From positions 4,774,001 through 4,838,000 of the forward strand of contig NZ_CP011253.3 in assembly GCF_000972785.3 (NCBI RefSeq): a stretch of 64,000 nucleotides of DNA, in the 5' to 3' direction. Shown one piece after another: positions 1 through 8,206 of this stretch. Position 1 is the stretch's first letter, and each line of letters starts with the position of its first letter. Under the pieces are notes generated by a model. The model saw only the letters and a list, made by a program, of their open reading frames with translations. It had not been told where the DNA came from and did no database searches. The translations under genes were made by a program, and so were the position numbers. Source of the DNA: Pandoraea oxalativorans. Its GTDB lineage: Bacteria; Pseudomonadota; Gammaproteobacteria; Burkholderiales; Burkholderiaceae.

Positions 1-32
1 GTCGAACTGCCCGCCGTCTTGCCAGCGGTCAT
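1..32 (-). CDS. ruvX: Probable RuvX (YqgF) Holliday-junction resolvase-like protein, N-terminal fragment
   Basis: Only the first ten codons lie in the window, reading M-T-A-G-K-T-A-G-S-S from an ATG whose last three bases overlap the yqgE stop as ATGA (29-32). In proteobacteria yqgE is usually followed by ruvX/yqgF, which acts in pre-16S rRNA maturation, so the call rests on position and overlap rather than on protein motifs. Confidence 0.55.
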   Translation of the reverse strand, partial: MTAGKTAGSS

Positions 33-598
33 GCGTGACCCGCGTCGGCGGAAAGCATCGACGACGTGACGCCAAGCAGCGCCAGCGCAGCGTCGAAACG
101 CTCGGCCGGCGGCACATCGAACACGATGCCCGGATCGGCCGCCACCGTCAGCCAGCCGTTACGGCTGATTTCGTCTTCCAGTTGCCCGGCACTCCAGCCC
201 GAATGGCCCAGCGTGAGCAGAAAGCGGTTCGGTCCCTGGCCGTTGGCGACGGCTTCGAGCACGTCCTTGGAGGTGGTCATCTCCAGACCGCCCGGCACCG
301 ACAGCGACGAACTGTACGGCGTGCCCGTGGCGTCGTGCAGCACAAAGCCGCGCTCGGTCTGCACCGGGCCGCCGAAGAAGACCGGTTGATGCGCAAGGGG
401 ATCGATTTCCAGCTTGAGATCGAGCCGTTCGAAAAGCGACGCGAGATCGATGTCGGTCGGACGGTTGATCACCAGCCCGATCGCGCCCTTTTCACTGTGC
501 TCGCACAGATAGACGACGGTTCCGGAAAACGTGGGATCGGCCATGCCCGGCATGGCGATGAGGAACTGATTCGTAAGGTTGATACGGTCGTTCGGCAT
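29..598 (-). CDS. yqgE: YqgE/AlgH family protein (UPF0301)
   Basis: A 189-residue protein of the DUF179/AlgH family, the usual length. The start MPNDRINLTNQFLIAMP and the following DPTFSGTVVYLCEHSEKGAIGLVINRP are hallmark segments of the family, as is FFGGPVQTERGFVLH near residue 75. It is predicted cytosolic; no enzymatic reaction is established, although AlgH was linked to alginate expression in Pseudomonas. The gene overlaps the next gene by ATGA, which suggests translational coupling with ruvX. The ribosome site in front of the chosen start is weak, but the start matches the family N-terminus. Confidence 0.93.
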   Translation of the reverse strand: MPNDRINLTNQFLIAMPGMADPTFSGTVVYLCEHSEKGAIGLVINRPTDIDLASLFERLDLKLEIDPLAHQPVFFGGPVQTERGFVLHDATGTPYSSSLSVPGGLEMTTSKDVLEAVANGQGPNRFLLTLGHSGWSAGQLEDEISRNGWLTVAADPGIVFDVPPAERFDAALALLGVTSSMLSADAGHA

Positions 599-648
599 AG
601 GGCCAAAATTTATCGGAACCTGTTTGACGGACTGCCGCCCGGTACGGC

Positions 649-664
649 GATTTCGCGATTTCGC
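649..664. repeat. 8-bp tandem repeat upstream of yqgE
   Basis: The octamer GATTTCGC occurs twice head to tail, followed by a third, degenerate copy (gaatttgc). It lies in the 211-bp gap between yqgE and the upstream gene. Nothing shows a function. Confidence 0.4.
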
Positions 665-809
665 GAATTTGCGGTTTCGCGCCCCGCAGCGCCGACGCTG
701 ACACCCCTAAGGGGCCCCGCGTCACTTGCCGCGGCCGGTCAGCGGACGAACTATTTCCGCATCGTGATACGGCCATCGGCCGCCAGCGGCAGCCTTTGGG
801 CCGACTGTA

Positions 810-2276
810 TCACGGAACGTCACGCCCGGTGACTAGCCGCTGCCCGAACACGCTGGCGTCAAGCGCACGCTCACGCCACAGGGCCATCTCGGCGATCAGG
901 TCGGGACGCGACTCGGGATAGGTGTCCGCCGCGAATTGATGCAGCATGCCGCGCAGCGCCTTGACCGTCATGGCCAATGCCGCCGGTCCTCCCGGTTCCG
1001 CCGGGGGCGATGCGGCCAGCCGTTCGCCCGTAGCGGCCACTGCGGCCGCCAGCCGCGCCACCGGGGCAAGCCCGATGGCCGCAGAATACTGCGCCACTTG
1101 CGCGGCCACCGCAGGATCGTTCAGATTCGGAAGCGCCTCATCCGCCAGACTCAGGAACGTCTGACAGACGTCTTGCCTGACCGCCAGCGGTCCGATGCGC
1201 AGCCAGTCACGCGAACTCGCGCCCGCCCCCTGCTTCTGGCCGGCCTGCGCAGCGTCGGCCAATGGCTCGGGCAGATGGCCGGGACGGCGCAATACGCCGA
1301 AATCGGCCAGCAGCGTGCCGAGCCAGCTATCCGGTGCTTCGGCATGCCAGGTCGCCAGCGCTTCGAGCAAATCGTGCCCGGGGACGAATTCCGACGCCGC
1401 CTTGGCTCCGCTCGCAGCCGATGCCGGTGCCGGGGCTGCCGAGGTGTCGGCTGCACCGCCCTCGGCCGGTACGGCCGGACGCGTCAGTTGCTTGCGCAGC
1501 GCCATGTTCATGCGCCCGATCTGCCGCTTGTCGGCCAGCGACAGCGGCGCACGGGCAAAGCGCAGCCAGGCTGCCGCCAGACGCCAGTAGTCGAGCGGCG
1601 CGGTCGCTCCGGCGCGGTGCAGATCCGCCGCGAGATCGGCCAGTTGCCCCAGCGCCGCCGTGGTGTCGAGGGTGTCGGCGTCCGGGCGCAGCAGACGCAG
1701 GAGCACGCGCTCGACATCTGCGCGCAACGGAGCCGTGCCTGCGGGCAGTCCATGCAGACGCGGCTGAGCGATCGCCCATCCCGCCATACGAAGCTCGCCC
1801 GGCGTAGGTGCGCCAGGCCAACCGTCGGGACTCGGGGATGCAGAAGACGGAGAAGATGTCGGCGACGACGACGCCGCAGGTGGCGTCACAGCCCCCGCCT
1901 GCCAGATATCGCGCTCGAACTGCCGCAGCGCATTGCGTTGCGCGTCCTGACTGCCCGGCTCGCCATAGGCGGCTTCGGCGATCGCCTTCACAAGGCGCTC
2001 GCCATGCAACGCCCAGTCGGCGTGACCGCTCGTCTGAAGCAGCCGATTCGCGCGCCTTAGCGGGCCGAGCGCCGCCGCCGGGCCGTTGGACCAGGCATCG
2101 GACGCTTCAGTCAGCGCTTCTGCGACTTCCGGCAGGCGCCACAACGGCGCATCCCGTGCATCACGCGCGGCGTTCGCTGCAGCAGGGACGACGGAATCGG
2201 TTGACGATTGCGGCACTTCGGACGATCCGGACGATCCAGACGATCCGGACAATGCGGACGATTCAGACATCACCAT
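810..2276 (-). CDS. Hypothetical protein, likely remnant of the N-terminal region of a ChpA/PilL-type chemotaxis kinase
   Basis: A 488-residue alanine-rich protein without signal peptide or membrane segment. AGGAGA lies seven bases before the ATG. Residues 40-110 (PLWRLPEVAEALTEA, then LRRANRLLQTSGHADW) and 160-330 (helical, with LADKRQIGRMNMALRKQL) resemble from memory the helical N-terminal part of Pseudomonas ChpA, including a stretch like HDLLEALATWHAEAPDSW. No phospho-accepting Hpt motif, CheA ATPase boxes, CheW or receiver domain can be seen. As I recall, Ralstonia and Cupriavidus carry pilGHIJ-pilL (chpA) exactly here, between rubA and yqgE, so the position supports a decayed or repurposed remnant. 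A Ser-Ser-Gly repeat opens the protein and Ser/Pro-rich linkers near 135-150 and 270-290 separate the helical blocks. Confidence 0.6.
   Translation of the reverse strand: MVMSESSALSGSSGSSGSSEVPQSSTDSVVPAAANAARDARDAPLWRLPEVAEALTEASDAWSNGPAAALGPLRRANRLLQTSGHADWALHGERLVKAIAEAAYGEPGSQDAQRNALRQFERDIWQAGAVTPPAASSSPTSSPSSASPSPDGWPGAPTPGELRMAGWAIAQPRLHGLPAGTAPLRADVERVLLRLLRPDADTLDTTAALGQLADLAADLHRAGATAPLDYWRLAAAWLRFARAPLSLADKRQIGRMNMALRKQLTRPAVPAEGGAADTSAAPAPASAASGAKAASEFVPGHDLLEALATWHAEAPDSWLGTLLADFGVLRRPGHLPEPLADAAQAGQKQGAGASSRDWLRIGPLAVRQDVCQTFLSLADEALPNLNDPAVAAQVAQYSAAIGLAPVARLAAAVAATGERLAASPPAEPGGPAALAMTVKALRGMLHQFAADTYPESRPDLIAEMALWRERALDASVFGQRLVTGRDVP
2221..2265 (-). repeat. Five imperfect 9-bp tandem units encoding Ser-Ser-Gly-like repeats
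   Basis: Units of the form gacgatccg repeat five times and encode the S-S-G string at residues 4-18 of the downstream protein. Length change by slippage would keep the frame, because each unit is nine bases. Confidence 0.8.
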
Positions 2277-2300
2277 GGGCCATCTCCTGGCCGTGCGGCC

Positions 2301-2471
2301 TCAGATCTGCACCATCTCGAAGTCTTCCTTACGGGCGCCGCACTCCGGGCAGGTCCAGTTGATCGGCACGTCTTCCCAGCGCGTACCGGGCGCAATGCCC
2401 TCGTCGGGCAATCCTGCCTCTTCGTCGTAAATCCAGCCGCAAATGAGGCACATCCAGCTCTTGTATTCCAT
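2301..2471 (-). CDS. rubA: Rubredoxin
   Basis: A 56-residue rubredoxin, a one-iron electron carrier in the cytosol. Two cysteine pairs are present: M-C-L-I-C-G at residues 7-12 and C-P-E-C-G at 41-45, with the typical W-x-Y-D, PGT and WEDVP segments between them. The open frame extends further upstream, but MEYKSW is the family start and a GAAGAAAG purine run lies before it. The partner reductase is not in the window. It is divergent from thiD and sits just upstream of the Chp-remnant gene, 24 bp away. Confidence 0.96.
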   Translation of the reverse strand: MEYKSWMCLICGWIYDEEAGLPDEGIAPGTRWEDVPINWTCPECGARKEDFEMVQI

Positions 2472-2684
2472 TCTTTCTTCAGCGACGAGCGTTCCGTTAC
2501 AATGGCTTGTCAACCGCTTCGGGGCCCGTCGGCAGAGATGCCGGACGGTCTTGTGGGAACCCTGCCGGTGCAATGTCCGGCGGGCGCTGCCCACGGCGCT
2601 TTCGAGCGCTCCGAAACGGGCATTTAAGGCGTGATGGTACCAACGAACCCAAAGCCTGACCAGATCGCCGTCTATCCTGCCTCC

Positions 2685-3515
2685 ATGCACACTGAATCCC
2701 CACCCATTCTCCTGACCTTCGGGCTTTCCGACCCCACTTCGGCCACCGGCGTGCAGGCCGACCTGCTCACTTTCGCCAGCATGGGCGGCTACGGCGTGTC
2801 GGTGCTCACCGGCTACTCCTCACAGGACTCGCGTTCGTGCGACGACGTGCAACCCATCGATCCCGACTGGATCGGCGATCAGGCCCGCATGTTGCTCGAA
2901 GACATGCCGGTCGCCGCCTTCAAGGTCGGCAGCGCAGTCAACGCCGATAACGTCGCCGCCATCGCCGAGATCGTGGCGGACTATGACGAAACACCTCTCG
3001 TCGTTGCGCCGGACTTCGGGCTGGCGGGCGAACACCTGCTCTCGACCGACGAATTGCGAGAAGCCACCGCCAGCCTGCTCGTGCCCCAAGCAAGCGTGCT
3101 GGTCGTGAGTCCGCAGAGCGCTGTTGCGTTGGCTCAGACGATCACGGAGAACGAAAATCTGGCCCTCGACGAAGCCGTCTCGATCCTGCTGGAAAACGGC
3201 TGCGAGTTCGTGCTGATCAGCGACGGCAACGCCCCGCAGTTCACTCATACGCTCTACAGCGATGGCGGTGTCGTCCGCGAAGACGCCTGGGACCGTCCGG
3301 CCCACAACGTCGCCGGTGCGATCGACACGCTCGCCGCCGCCGTCACCGCCATGCTCGCCAACGGACTCGCCGTGCCCGAGGCCGTGCGCGAAGCGCAGGA
3401 GTATCTGCAACAGGTGCTCGAAAATGCGTTCCGCCCCGGCATGGGGCGTCACTTCCCCGACCGCTTCTTCTGGGCGCGCACCGAAGAAACCGAGCAGGAC
3501 GATAGCGGCGTATAG
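2685..3515 (+). CDS. thiD: ThiD-like hydroxymethylpyrimidine/phosphomethylpyrimidine kinase, possibly inactive
   Basis: A 276-residue ribokinase-fold protein. Active ThiD phosphorylates HMP and then HMP-P in thiamine synthesis. FGLSDPTSATGVQADLLTF (12-30), the segment MPVAAFKVGS (74-83) and the C-terminal RPGMGRHFPDRFFWAR match the betaproteobacterial branch. However, the C-terminal anion-hole/catalytic motif, normally G-x-G-C-T-x-S, here reads H-N-V-A-G-A-I-D (207-214), so the expected glycines and the catalytic cysteine are missing. The start at M-H-T-E-S was chosen because the family begins near PPILLTFG; an open frame continues 18 codons upstream. The gene is convergent with the oligosaccharyltransferase gene. 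Confidence 0.8.
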   Translation: MHTESPPILLTFGLSDPTSATGVQADLLTFASMGGYGVSVLTGYSSQDSRSCDDVQPIDPDWIGDQARMLLEDMPVAAFKVGSAVNADNVAAIAEIVADYDETPLVVAPDFGLAGEHLLSTDELREATASLLVPQASVLVVSPQSAVALAQTITENENLALDEAVSILLENGCEFVLISDGNAPQFTHTLYSDGGVVREDAWDRPAHNVAGAIDTLAAAVTAMLANGLAVPEAVREAQEYLQQVLENAFRPGMGRHFPDRFFWARTEETEQDDSGV

Positions 3516-3558
3516 GCTTAAGCCCCGCCGGTAGGCGACGGGGCGACGAAGGCTTAAG
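3514..3558. terminator. Possible hairpin between convergent thiD and pglL
   Basis: GCCCCG (3522-3527) pairs with CGGGGC (3539-3544), and the sequence aggcttaag occurs on both sides. There is no T-tract, so it may only be a weak bidirectional terminator. Confidence 0.3.
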
Positions 3559-5410
3559 ACGAACGGTTCGTCCCGTCGGTCGGCATCACCATCGCGTCCT
3601 GATCGGACTCGCCCTTCGGCCGTCCCCAGGCATCGATGACACGTTTGACGAACGGCTTCAGGTCGTCTCCCTGCGCGCGCAACATGCGCACCAGCGAGGC
3701 GTACTGTCCCTCGAAGATCAGTGTGTTGTAGTTCTTCAGACGCTGGATGTCCTGCAGCGCCTCGTCGTCGCGCCCGGCGAGCGCCAGCAACACGATGTAG
3801 CGTTTGATCATCGTCGGCCCGGCGCCCAGCGCCAGCGCTTCACGATGGGCGGCCAGTTTCTCGTCGAGCTGATCGCGACTGAGGTACAACGCGCCAGTCA
3901 CGGCGTAATCCCCATAGGGGGCGAAGAACAGCGCCGGATCGGTGCGATACGTCTCGATCTTGCCTGCGCGATACGCCACCTCGACGCGCTGGTAGTCGTG
4001 ATACAGCCACGGAATCGCCACGCACGCGAACAGCACGATCACACCATTGATGGCTCCGGTCGCCGTCGGCGACACGCTATCGATCGGCTTCGTCTCGCAG
4101 AAGCCGAGCAGGAACAACCCGGGCAGCAGGAAGAATGCATAGTGCTGCGGATACTCCAGCATCGCATGCATCGCGAGCATACCGAGCAAGATGAACGCAA
4201 ACGCAATCGGTGCCGACTTCAGGCCACGCACCGCACGCGCAAACCAGAACGCGAGCGGCAACAACACCGCCAGCGTGCCGACGATGCCAGTCTTCGCCAG
4301 CAGGTCGAGCAAGACGTTATGCGCGTTGTCTGCCATTTCGACCGGTCCCAGCCTGTCGACCAGCGCGAACTGTGCATCGATGTAATTCGACCAGCCTGCT
4401 CCGAAGAACCAGTGCTCCCGGAAGATCGCCAGTCCGTACTGCCAAAGATTCAGTCGCCCGGCCACCTGCCCCGCCTGCTGCATGCGCGCAACGGCACTCC
4501 CGTCGAGTTGCAGCCCCCAATTCACATTCGCCCAGCCAACGACCATCGTCATCAGCCCCAGCACCGGCAGAATGGCGGCGGGTACAAACCAGCGCATCGA
4601 ACGACGCATATTGCGCGTTTCGTCCACACGCTCCACCCACACGAGCCACAGCCCGAACGCACACAGCAACGCCAGTTGCAGCCAAGGCGCGCGCGAGCCC
4701 GTCAGACAGATGCCAATGTCGAAAATGGCCAGGATCAGCAGCAACGTCCAGGCGGGCAGCTTTCGCTGATACCAAAGATAGAACGCGGCTGCGCTCGCCA
4801 TCGACAGATACGTCGCCAGATGATTCGGCTGATACATGTTGCCGAACAGACGGCGTGCCGCGGTGACCGTGTACTTCGCCACGAGCCACGGCACATTCGC
4901 TTCGAGATGAAACGCTTGCACGATCTGGGCGCCCACGGCGTACAACCCGCCAAGCGTGAGGGCCACCGCGCTCCAGCGCATGAGGGCACCGCGCCACCCC
5001 AACTGCGCCAGCCAGTACCCGGTGTTCACGGCGACGATCATCGCGACCCCATACAGCAACGCCGTCATCATCAGTTGCGGTAACTCGGTCGGCATCATGG
5101 CGCGCTGCACGAGGATGACGGCGATAAACGCCAGCGGCATCCACGTGACACGCGGCATGCGCAGCGCACGTCCGTCACGCTGCCAGACCGCCACCATCGA
5201 CAATGCGCCTAGCAGTGCGAAAAGACAAAAGGTCAGCGCTTCCGAATAGAACGTCGAGATCGGATACGTGTGTTTGACAAGGTTGTAGGGCAGCGCCCAG
5301 ATCAGGGCCAGCGTGAGCCCGATTATCGATAGAAGCAGAGGAGGAAACAAGATCGCCGCCGTGCAATGCACCGGTTGGAAGATGCGCAAGCATAACGAAA
5401 AAATGGCCAC
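3554..5410 (-). CDS. pglL: PglL-type protein O-oligosaccharyltransferase / O-antigen ligase family (Wzy_C)
   Basis: A polytopic inner-membrane protein of about 618 residues with roughly a dozen hydrophobic segments and a soluble C-terminus after residue 470. PglL enzymes move a lipid-linked glycan onto serine or threonine of pilin or other proteins in the periplasm. The N-terminal YPISTFYSE, the segment RLFGNMYQPNHLATYLS near 190, GSRAPW near 238 and the large loop with HWFFGAGWSNYIDAQF and DNAHNVLLDLLAKTG are typical of the Wzy_C family. It follows the pilin gene on the same strand, which suggests pilin as substrate. The start is uncertain: the GTG at 5410 lies inside the terminator hairpin behind pilA and has no good ribosome site, so a slightly later start is possible. 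Confidence 0.85.
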   Translation of the reverse strand: MAIFSLCLRIFQPVHCTAAILFPPLLLSIIGLTLALIWALPYNLVKHTYPISTFYSEALTFCLFALLGALSMVAVWQRDGRALRMPRVTWMPLAFIAVILVQRAMMPTELPQLMMTALLYGVAMIVAVNTGYWLAQLGWRGALMRWSAVALTLGGLYAVGAQIVQAFHLEANVPWLVAKYTVTAARRLFGNMYQPNHLATYLSMASAAAFYLWYQRKLPAWTLLLILAIFDIGICLTGSRAPWLQLALLCAFGLWLVWVERVDETRNMRRSMRWFVPAAILPVLGLMTMVVGWANVNWGLQLDGSAVARMQQAGQVAGRLNLWQYGLAIFREHWFFGAGWSNYIDAQFALVDRLGPVEMADNAHNVLLDLLAKTGIVGTLAVLLPLAFWFARAVRGLKSAPIAFAFILLGMLAMHAMLEYPQHYAFFLLPGLFLLGFCETKPIDSVSPTATGAINGVIVLFACVAIPWLYHDYQRVEVAYRAGKIETYRTDPALFFAPYGDYAVTGALYLSRDQLDEKLAAHREALALGAGPTMIKRYIVLLALAGRDDEALQDIQRLKNYNTLIFEGQYASLVRMLRAQGDDLKPFVKRVIDAWGRPKGESDQDAMVMPTDGTNRSS

Positions 5411-5426
5411 CCGAGGGCAGCCATTT
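5398..5426 (-). terminator. Rho-independent terminator of pilA overlapping the start of pglL
   Basis: On the minus strand AAATGGC (5426-5420) pairs with GCCATTT (5407-5401), with an inner CCC/GGG pairing, and is followed by further T residues. The GTG proposed as the pglL start lies in the loop-proximal part of the stem, so pglL expression probably depends on read-through or on its own promoter. Confidence 0.7.
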
Positions 5427-5530
5427 CATGCCTGACGCGCGTCATGAAGCCGTCGTCGAATCTATCGTGGGCGCGTCGCCGGACGTCGTATTGCCTAATG
5501 CAACACCGCGTCATTCGGCGTGCACCACGC

Positions 5531-5563
5531 CGACTCAGCCCGACTCAGCCCGACTCAGCCCGA
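5531..5563. repeat. 10-bp direct repeats across the pilA stop codon
   Basis: The decamer cgactcagcc occurs three times in tandem (5531-5560) and is followed by a partial copy. The pilA stop lies in the third copy. Unit gain or loss would change the pilin C-terminus or the sequence just behind it. Confidence 0.8.
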
Positions 5564-6076
5564 CTTGGCCGCCGTTTCGCCACGGCACTCGGGCGGTGCC
5601 AGCTTGCCCGGTAGCGTCGCGCCGCCCGGCGCGCCTTCGCGGCCCTGCGCGTAGCACGTCCAGACGATCTGCCCCTCCGGCGCCTTGCCGACGGAGAGTG
5701 CAGCAGGGGTGCCCGATGCACCAGCGCTCGTCGGCACGAGAACGATCGCGCCGTCACCCGCGCGTTGCGTGTAAGCCACCGTGACGTTGCCGCTCACCGA
5801 ATCGATACTCACGCCGCTCACGTTGTCCGTCGGGCTCGGCGCCTGCCAGCCGCTGTTGAACGGCGCGCCGTGCATGGCGTTCTCGCTCACGAGCGCCTTG
5901 GCGGACGCCGCAGCGCCCAATCCTTCGACGACACGTGCGCGCACGAGATAATTTTGCAGATACGGAACCCCTGCCGTAACCAGTACGCCGATGATCGCCA
6001 GCACGATCATCAGTTCGATCAGGGTGAAACCCCGGGATTTGGCGAGACCGGTAGTCCGGTGGCCGAAACGACGCAT
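5555..6076 (-). CDS. pilA: Type IV prepilin (PilA-like)
   Basis: A 173-residue type IV pilin. The prepilin leader ends K-S-R-G (13-16) and is cut before F17; Glu at mature position 5 (E21) and the hydrophobic helix FTLIELMIVLAIIGVLVTAG are classical. Two cysteines near the C-terminus (W-T-C and P-E-C, about 19 residues apart) should form the disulphide D-loop. AGGGAG lies before the ATG. The downstream gene encodes a PglL-type ligase, which suggests O-glycosylation of this pilin. The assembly genes (pilB, pilC, pilD, pilQ) are not in the window. Confidence 0.93.
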   Translation of the reverse strand: MRRFGHRTTGLAKSRGFTLIELMIVLAIIGVLVTAGVPYLQNYLVRARVVEGLGAAASAKALVSENAMHGAPFNSGWQAPSPTDNVSGVSIDSVSGNVTVAYTQRAGDGAIVLVPTSAGASGTPAALSVGKAPEGQIVWTCYAQGREGAPGGATLPGKLAPPECRGETAAKSG

Positions 6077-6348
6077 TGTGTAACTCCCTGCAAAAGCAAT
6101 GAAAACAAAAGGGACATCGGGGGGAAGTGGGCGGAGTATGACATAGCCCCTTACGCGAATGCCCTGCCGCAGATCAAAATCGGCGCGTGCCTGATGGGTC
6201 CCCGGAATCGTCCGATGCTAAGCCGGAAGATTCACCCGTAGAGACCGCCCGGTCGTGCGTCGGTCGCTCACGCATCGGACACCGACCGGTCATTCATCGA
6301 CCATGGGAAAGCCCCGGCCGAGCCCCTCAGTCCCGGCAATGGACCTGA

Positions 6349-7077
6349 TTATTTCGAAGAGGTTGCACGCATCTGACGTGCCTCGCTGCGCCGCTTGAGC
6401 ACCAGCCCCACGATCAGCACGAATAGCGCACCGATGGCCGACGCCACATAATGCGTGTATTTCGCCGCATCACCTGGCAGGTGCAGCAGATGACCGATGC
6501 CCGGGTCCGAGACGATCAGACCGCCGGCGATCCATCCGAGCAACGCCGCCCCGGCCATCACGATGACCGGGAACCGATCGAGCGCCTTGAGCACCAGTTG
6601 CGAGCCCCAGACGATGAGCGGAATGCTCACGAGCAGACCGAAGATGACCAGCGGCAATTGATGATGGTCCGCCGCGCCTTCCGCAGCCCCGGCAATGGCG
6701 ATCACGTTATCGATGCTCATCACCAGATCGGCCACGATGATGGTCTTGACCGCCGTCCAGAGCTTGTCGGCGGGTTTGACGCTGTCGTGCGCATCATGGT
6801 CGGGCACCAGCAGCTTGGTACCGATCCAGAGCAGCAGCAACCCGCCAATGGCCTTCAGATAAGGCACGGCGAGTAGCGTCACGGCAAACGCAATCAGAAT
6901 CACACGCAGGACGATTGCCCCGATCGTGCCCCAGACAATGCCTTGCAGGCGTTGCTTGGCCGGCAGATTGCGGCACGCGAGCGCGATCACCACAGCGTTG
7001 TCGCCACCCAGCAGGATGTCGATCATGATGATCTGCAGCACGGCGGCCCAGTTCAGCTCGGCAAAAAACGCAAGCAT
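6349..7077 (-). CDS. TerC family integral membrane protein (YjbE-like), paralogue 1
   Basis: A 242-residue inner-membrane protein with about seven hydrophobic helices. Two copies of the TerC signature are visible: D-I-L-L-G-G-D-N-A-V-V (20-30) and D-L-V-M-S-I-D-N-V-I-A (near 117-127), each with acidic residues inside helices. TerC relatives are implicated in manganese efflux and in metal supply to exported proteins; the substrate here cannot be read from sequence. It lies downstream of sucD behind a strong terminator, so it is probably transcribed on its own. A second paralogue is at 18.8-19.5 kb. Confidence 0.88.
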   Translation of the reverse strand: MLAFFAELNWAAVLQIIMIDILLGGDNAVVIALACRNLPAKQRLQGIVWGTIGAIVLRVILIAFAVTLLAVPYLKAIGGLLLLWIGTKLLVPDHDAHDSVKPADKLWTAVKTIIVADLVMSIDNVIAIAGAAEGAADHHQLPLVIFGLLVSIPLIVWGSQLVLKALDRFPVIVMAGAALLGWIAGGLIVSDPGIGHLLHLPGDAAKYTHYVASAIGALFVLIVGLVLKRRSEARQMRATSSK

Positions 7078-7144
7078 GCGCGGAAATCCTCGGGGAACGT
7101 TTGAAACCAGTCAGACGGATGATGCCAATCACGGCACAAAGACA

Positions 7145-7178
7145 AAAGAGGGAGCCCGATGTTCCGGGCTCCCTCTTT
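7145..7178 (-). terminator. Rho-independent terminator behind sucD
   Basis: A perfect 11-bp stem, GAGGGAGCCCG with CGGGCTCCCTC, is extended by AAA/TTT, so both strands show a T-tract. It separates sucCD from the downstream terC-like gene. Confidence 0.9.
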
Positions 7179-7239
7179 CAAGACCCGACGCGCCGCCGCC
7201 GGTTCCGGCGACGGCAACGACTGGGTCGTCCGGCGGGAA

Positions 7240-8121
7240 TTACAGCGCTGCCTTGAGCAGACGGCCCATTTCCGACGGGTTGCGGGTCACCTTGATGCCG
7301 CAGGCATCCATGATGGCCAGCTTGGCTTCGGCCGTATCGGCACCGCCCGAGATCAGCGCGCCGGCGTGGCCCATGCGCTTGCCCGGGGGCGCCGTAACGC
7401 CTGCGATGAAGCCGACGACCGGCTTCTTCATGTTGCCCTTGATCCACTCAGCGGCAGCGGCTTCGTCCGGACCACCGATTTCACCGATCATGATCACGGC
7501 GTCCGTTTCCGGATCGTCGTTGAACATTTGCATGACGTCGATGTGCTTCAGACCGTTGATCGGGTCGCCACCGATACCGACGGCGCTCGACTGGCCCAGA
7601 CCCAGAGCGGTCAGCTGGCCCACAGCTTCGTACGTCAGGGTGCCCGAGCGCGAGACCACGCCGATGCGACCCTTCTTGTGGATGTGACCCGGCATGATGC
7701 CGATCTTCAGTTCGTCCGGCGTGATCACGCCCGGGCAGTTCGGTCCGAGCAGCAGGGTCTTGCGACCTTCGCGACGCATACGGTCCTTCACTTCGATCAT
7801 GTCACGCACCGGAATGCCTTCCGTGATACAGATCGCCAGATCCAGGTCGGCTTCGACGGCTTCCCAGATGGCGGCAGCAGCGCCTGCGGGCGGCACGTAG
7901 ATCACCGACACGGTCGCGCCGGTCTGCTCCTTGGCGTCCTTGACCGAACCGTAGATCGGAATGCCTTCGAAGTCTTCGCCAGCCTTCTTCGGGTTCACGC
8001 CAGCGACGAACGCGTTCTTGCCGTTCGCGTATTCGCGGCACATACGGGTGTGGAACTGGCCGGTCTTGCCAGTAATACCTTGGGTGATGACCTTGGTATC
8101 TTTGTTGATCAGAATCGACAT
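7240..8121 (-). CDS. sucD: Succinate-CoA ligase [ADP-forming] subunit alpha
   Basis: A 293-residue alpha subunit of the TCA-cycle enzyme that links succinyl-CoA hydrolysis to ATP synthesis. The N-terminal CoA-binding domain contains [12 protein letters not shown] (14-25), and the phosphohistidine lies in G-H-A-G-A-L-I (H252). Length and sequence are canonical. It follows sucC at a distance of 85 bp in the same operon; a strong terminator follows it. Confidence 0.98.
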   Translation of the reverse strand: MSILINKDTKVITQGITGKTGQFHTRMCREYANGKNAFVAGVNPKKAGEDFEGIPIYGSVKDAKEQTGATVSVIYVPPAGAAAAIWEAVEADLDLAICITEGIPVRDMIEVKDRMRREGRKTLLLGPNCPGVITPDELKIGIMPGHIHKKGRIGVVSRSGTLTYEAVGQLTALGLGQSSAVGIGGDPINGLKHIDVMQMFNDDPETDAVIMIGEIGGPDEAAAAEWIKGNMKKPVVGFIAGVTAPPGKRMGHAGALISGGADTAEAKLAIMDACGIKVTRNPSEMGRLLKAAL

Positions 8122-8206
8122 TGCTTGATTTCCTTCGTCCTGTTGCCTGACGGTGTGCGCTCAGCCTTTCGGGAGCGGCACGCCGCAATGGCTTCGACTG
8201 TTCTGG

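Noticed and set aside
35..832. Long plus-strand open frame across yqgE
   Set aside because: It is antisense to a clear YqgE protein and shows only the Arg/His-rich composition of a mirror frame in GC-rich DNA. The same holds for many long mirror frames, such as 58523-60850 opposite corC/lnt and 61896-63986 opposite glyS.
6077..6348. Sigma-54 promoter upstream of pilA
   Set aside because: The segment AGGCACGCGCC recalls a -24 element, but no GC pair with proper spacing follows for the -12 element.
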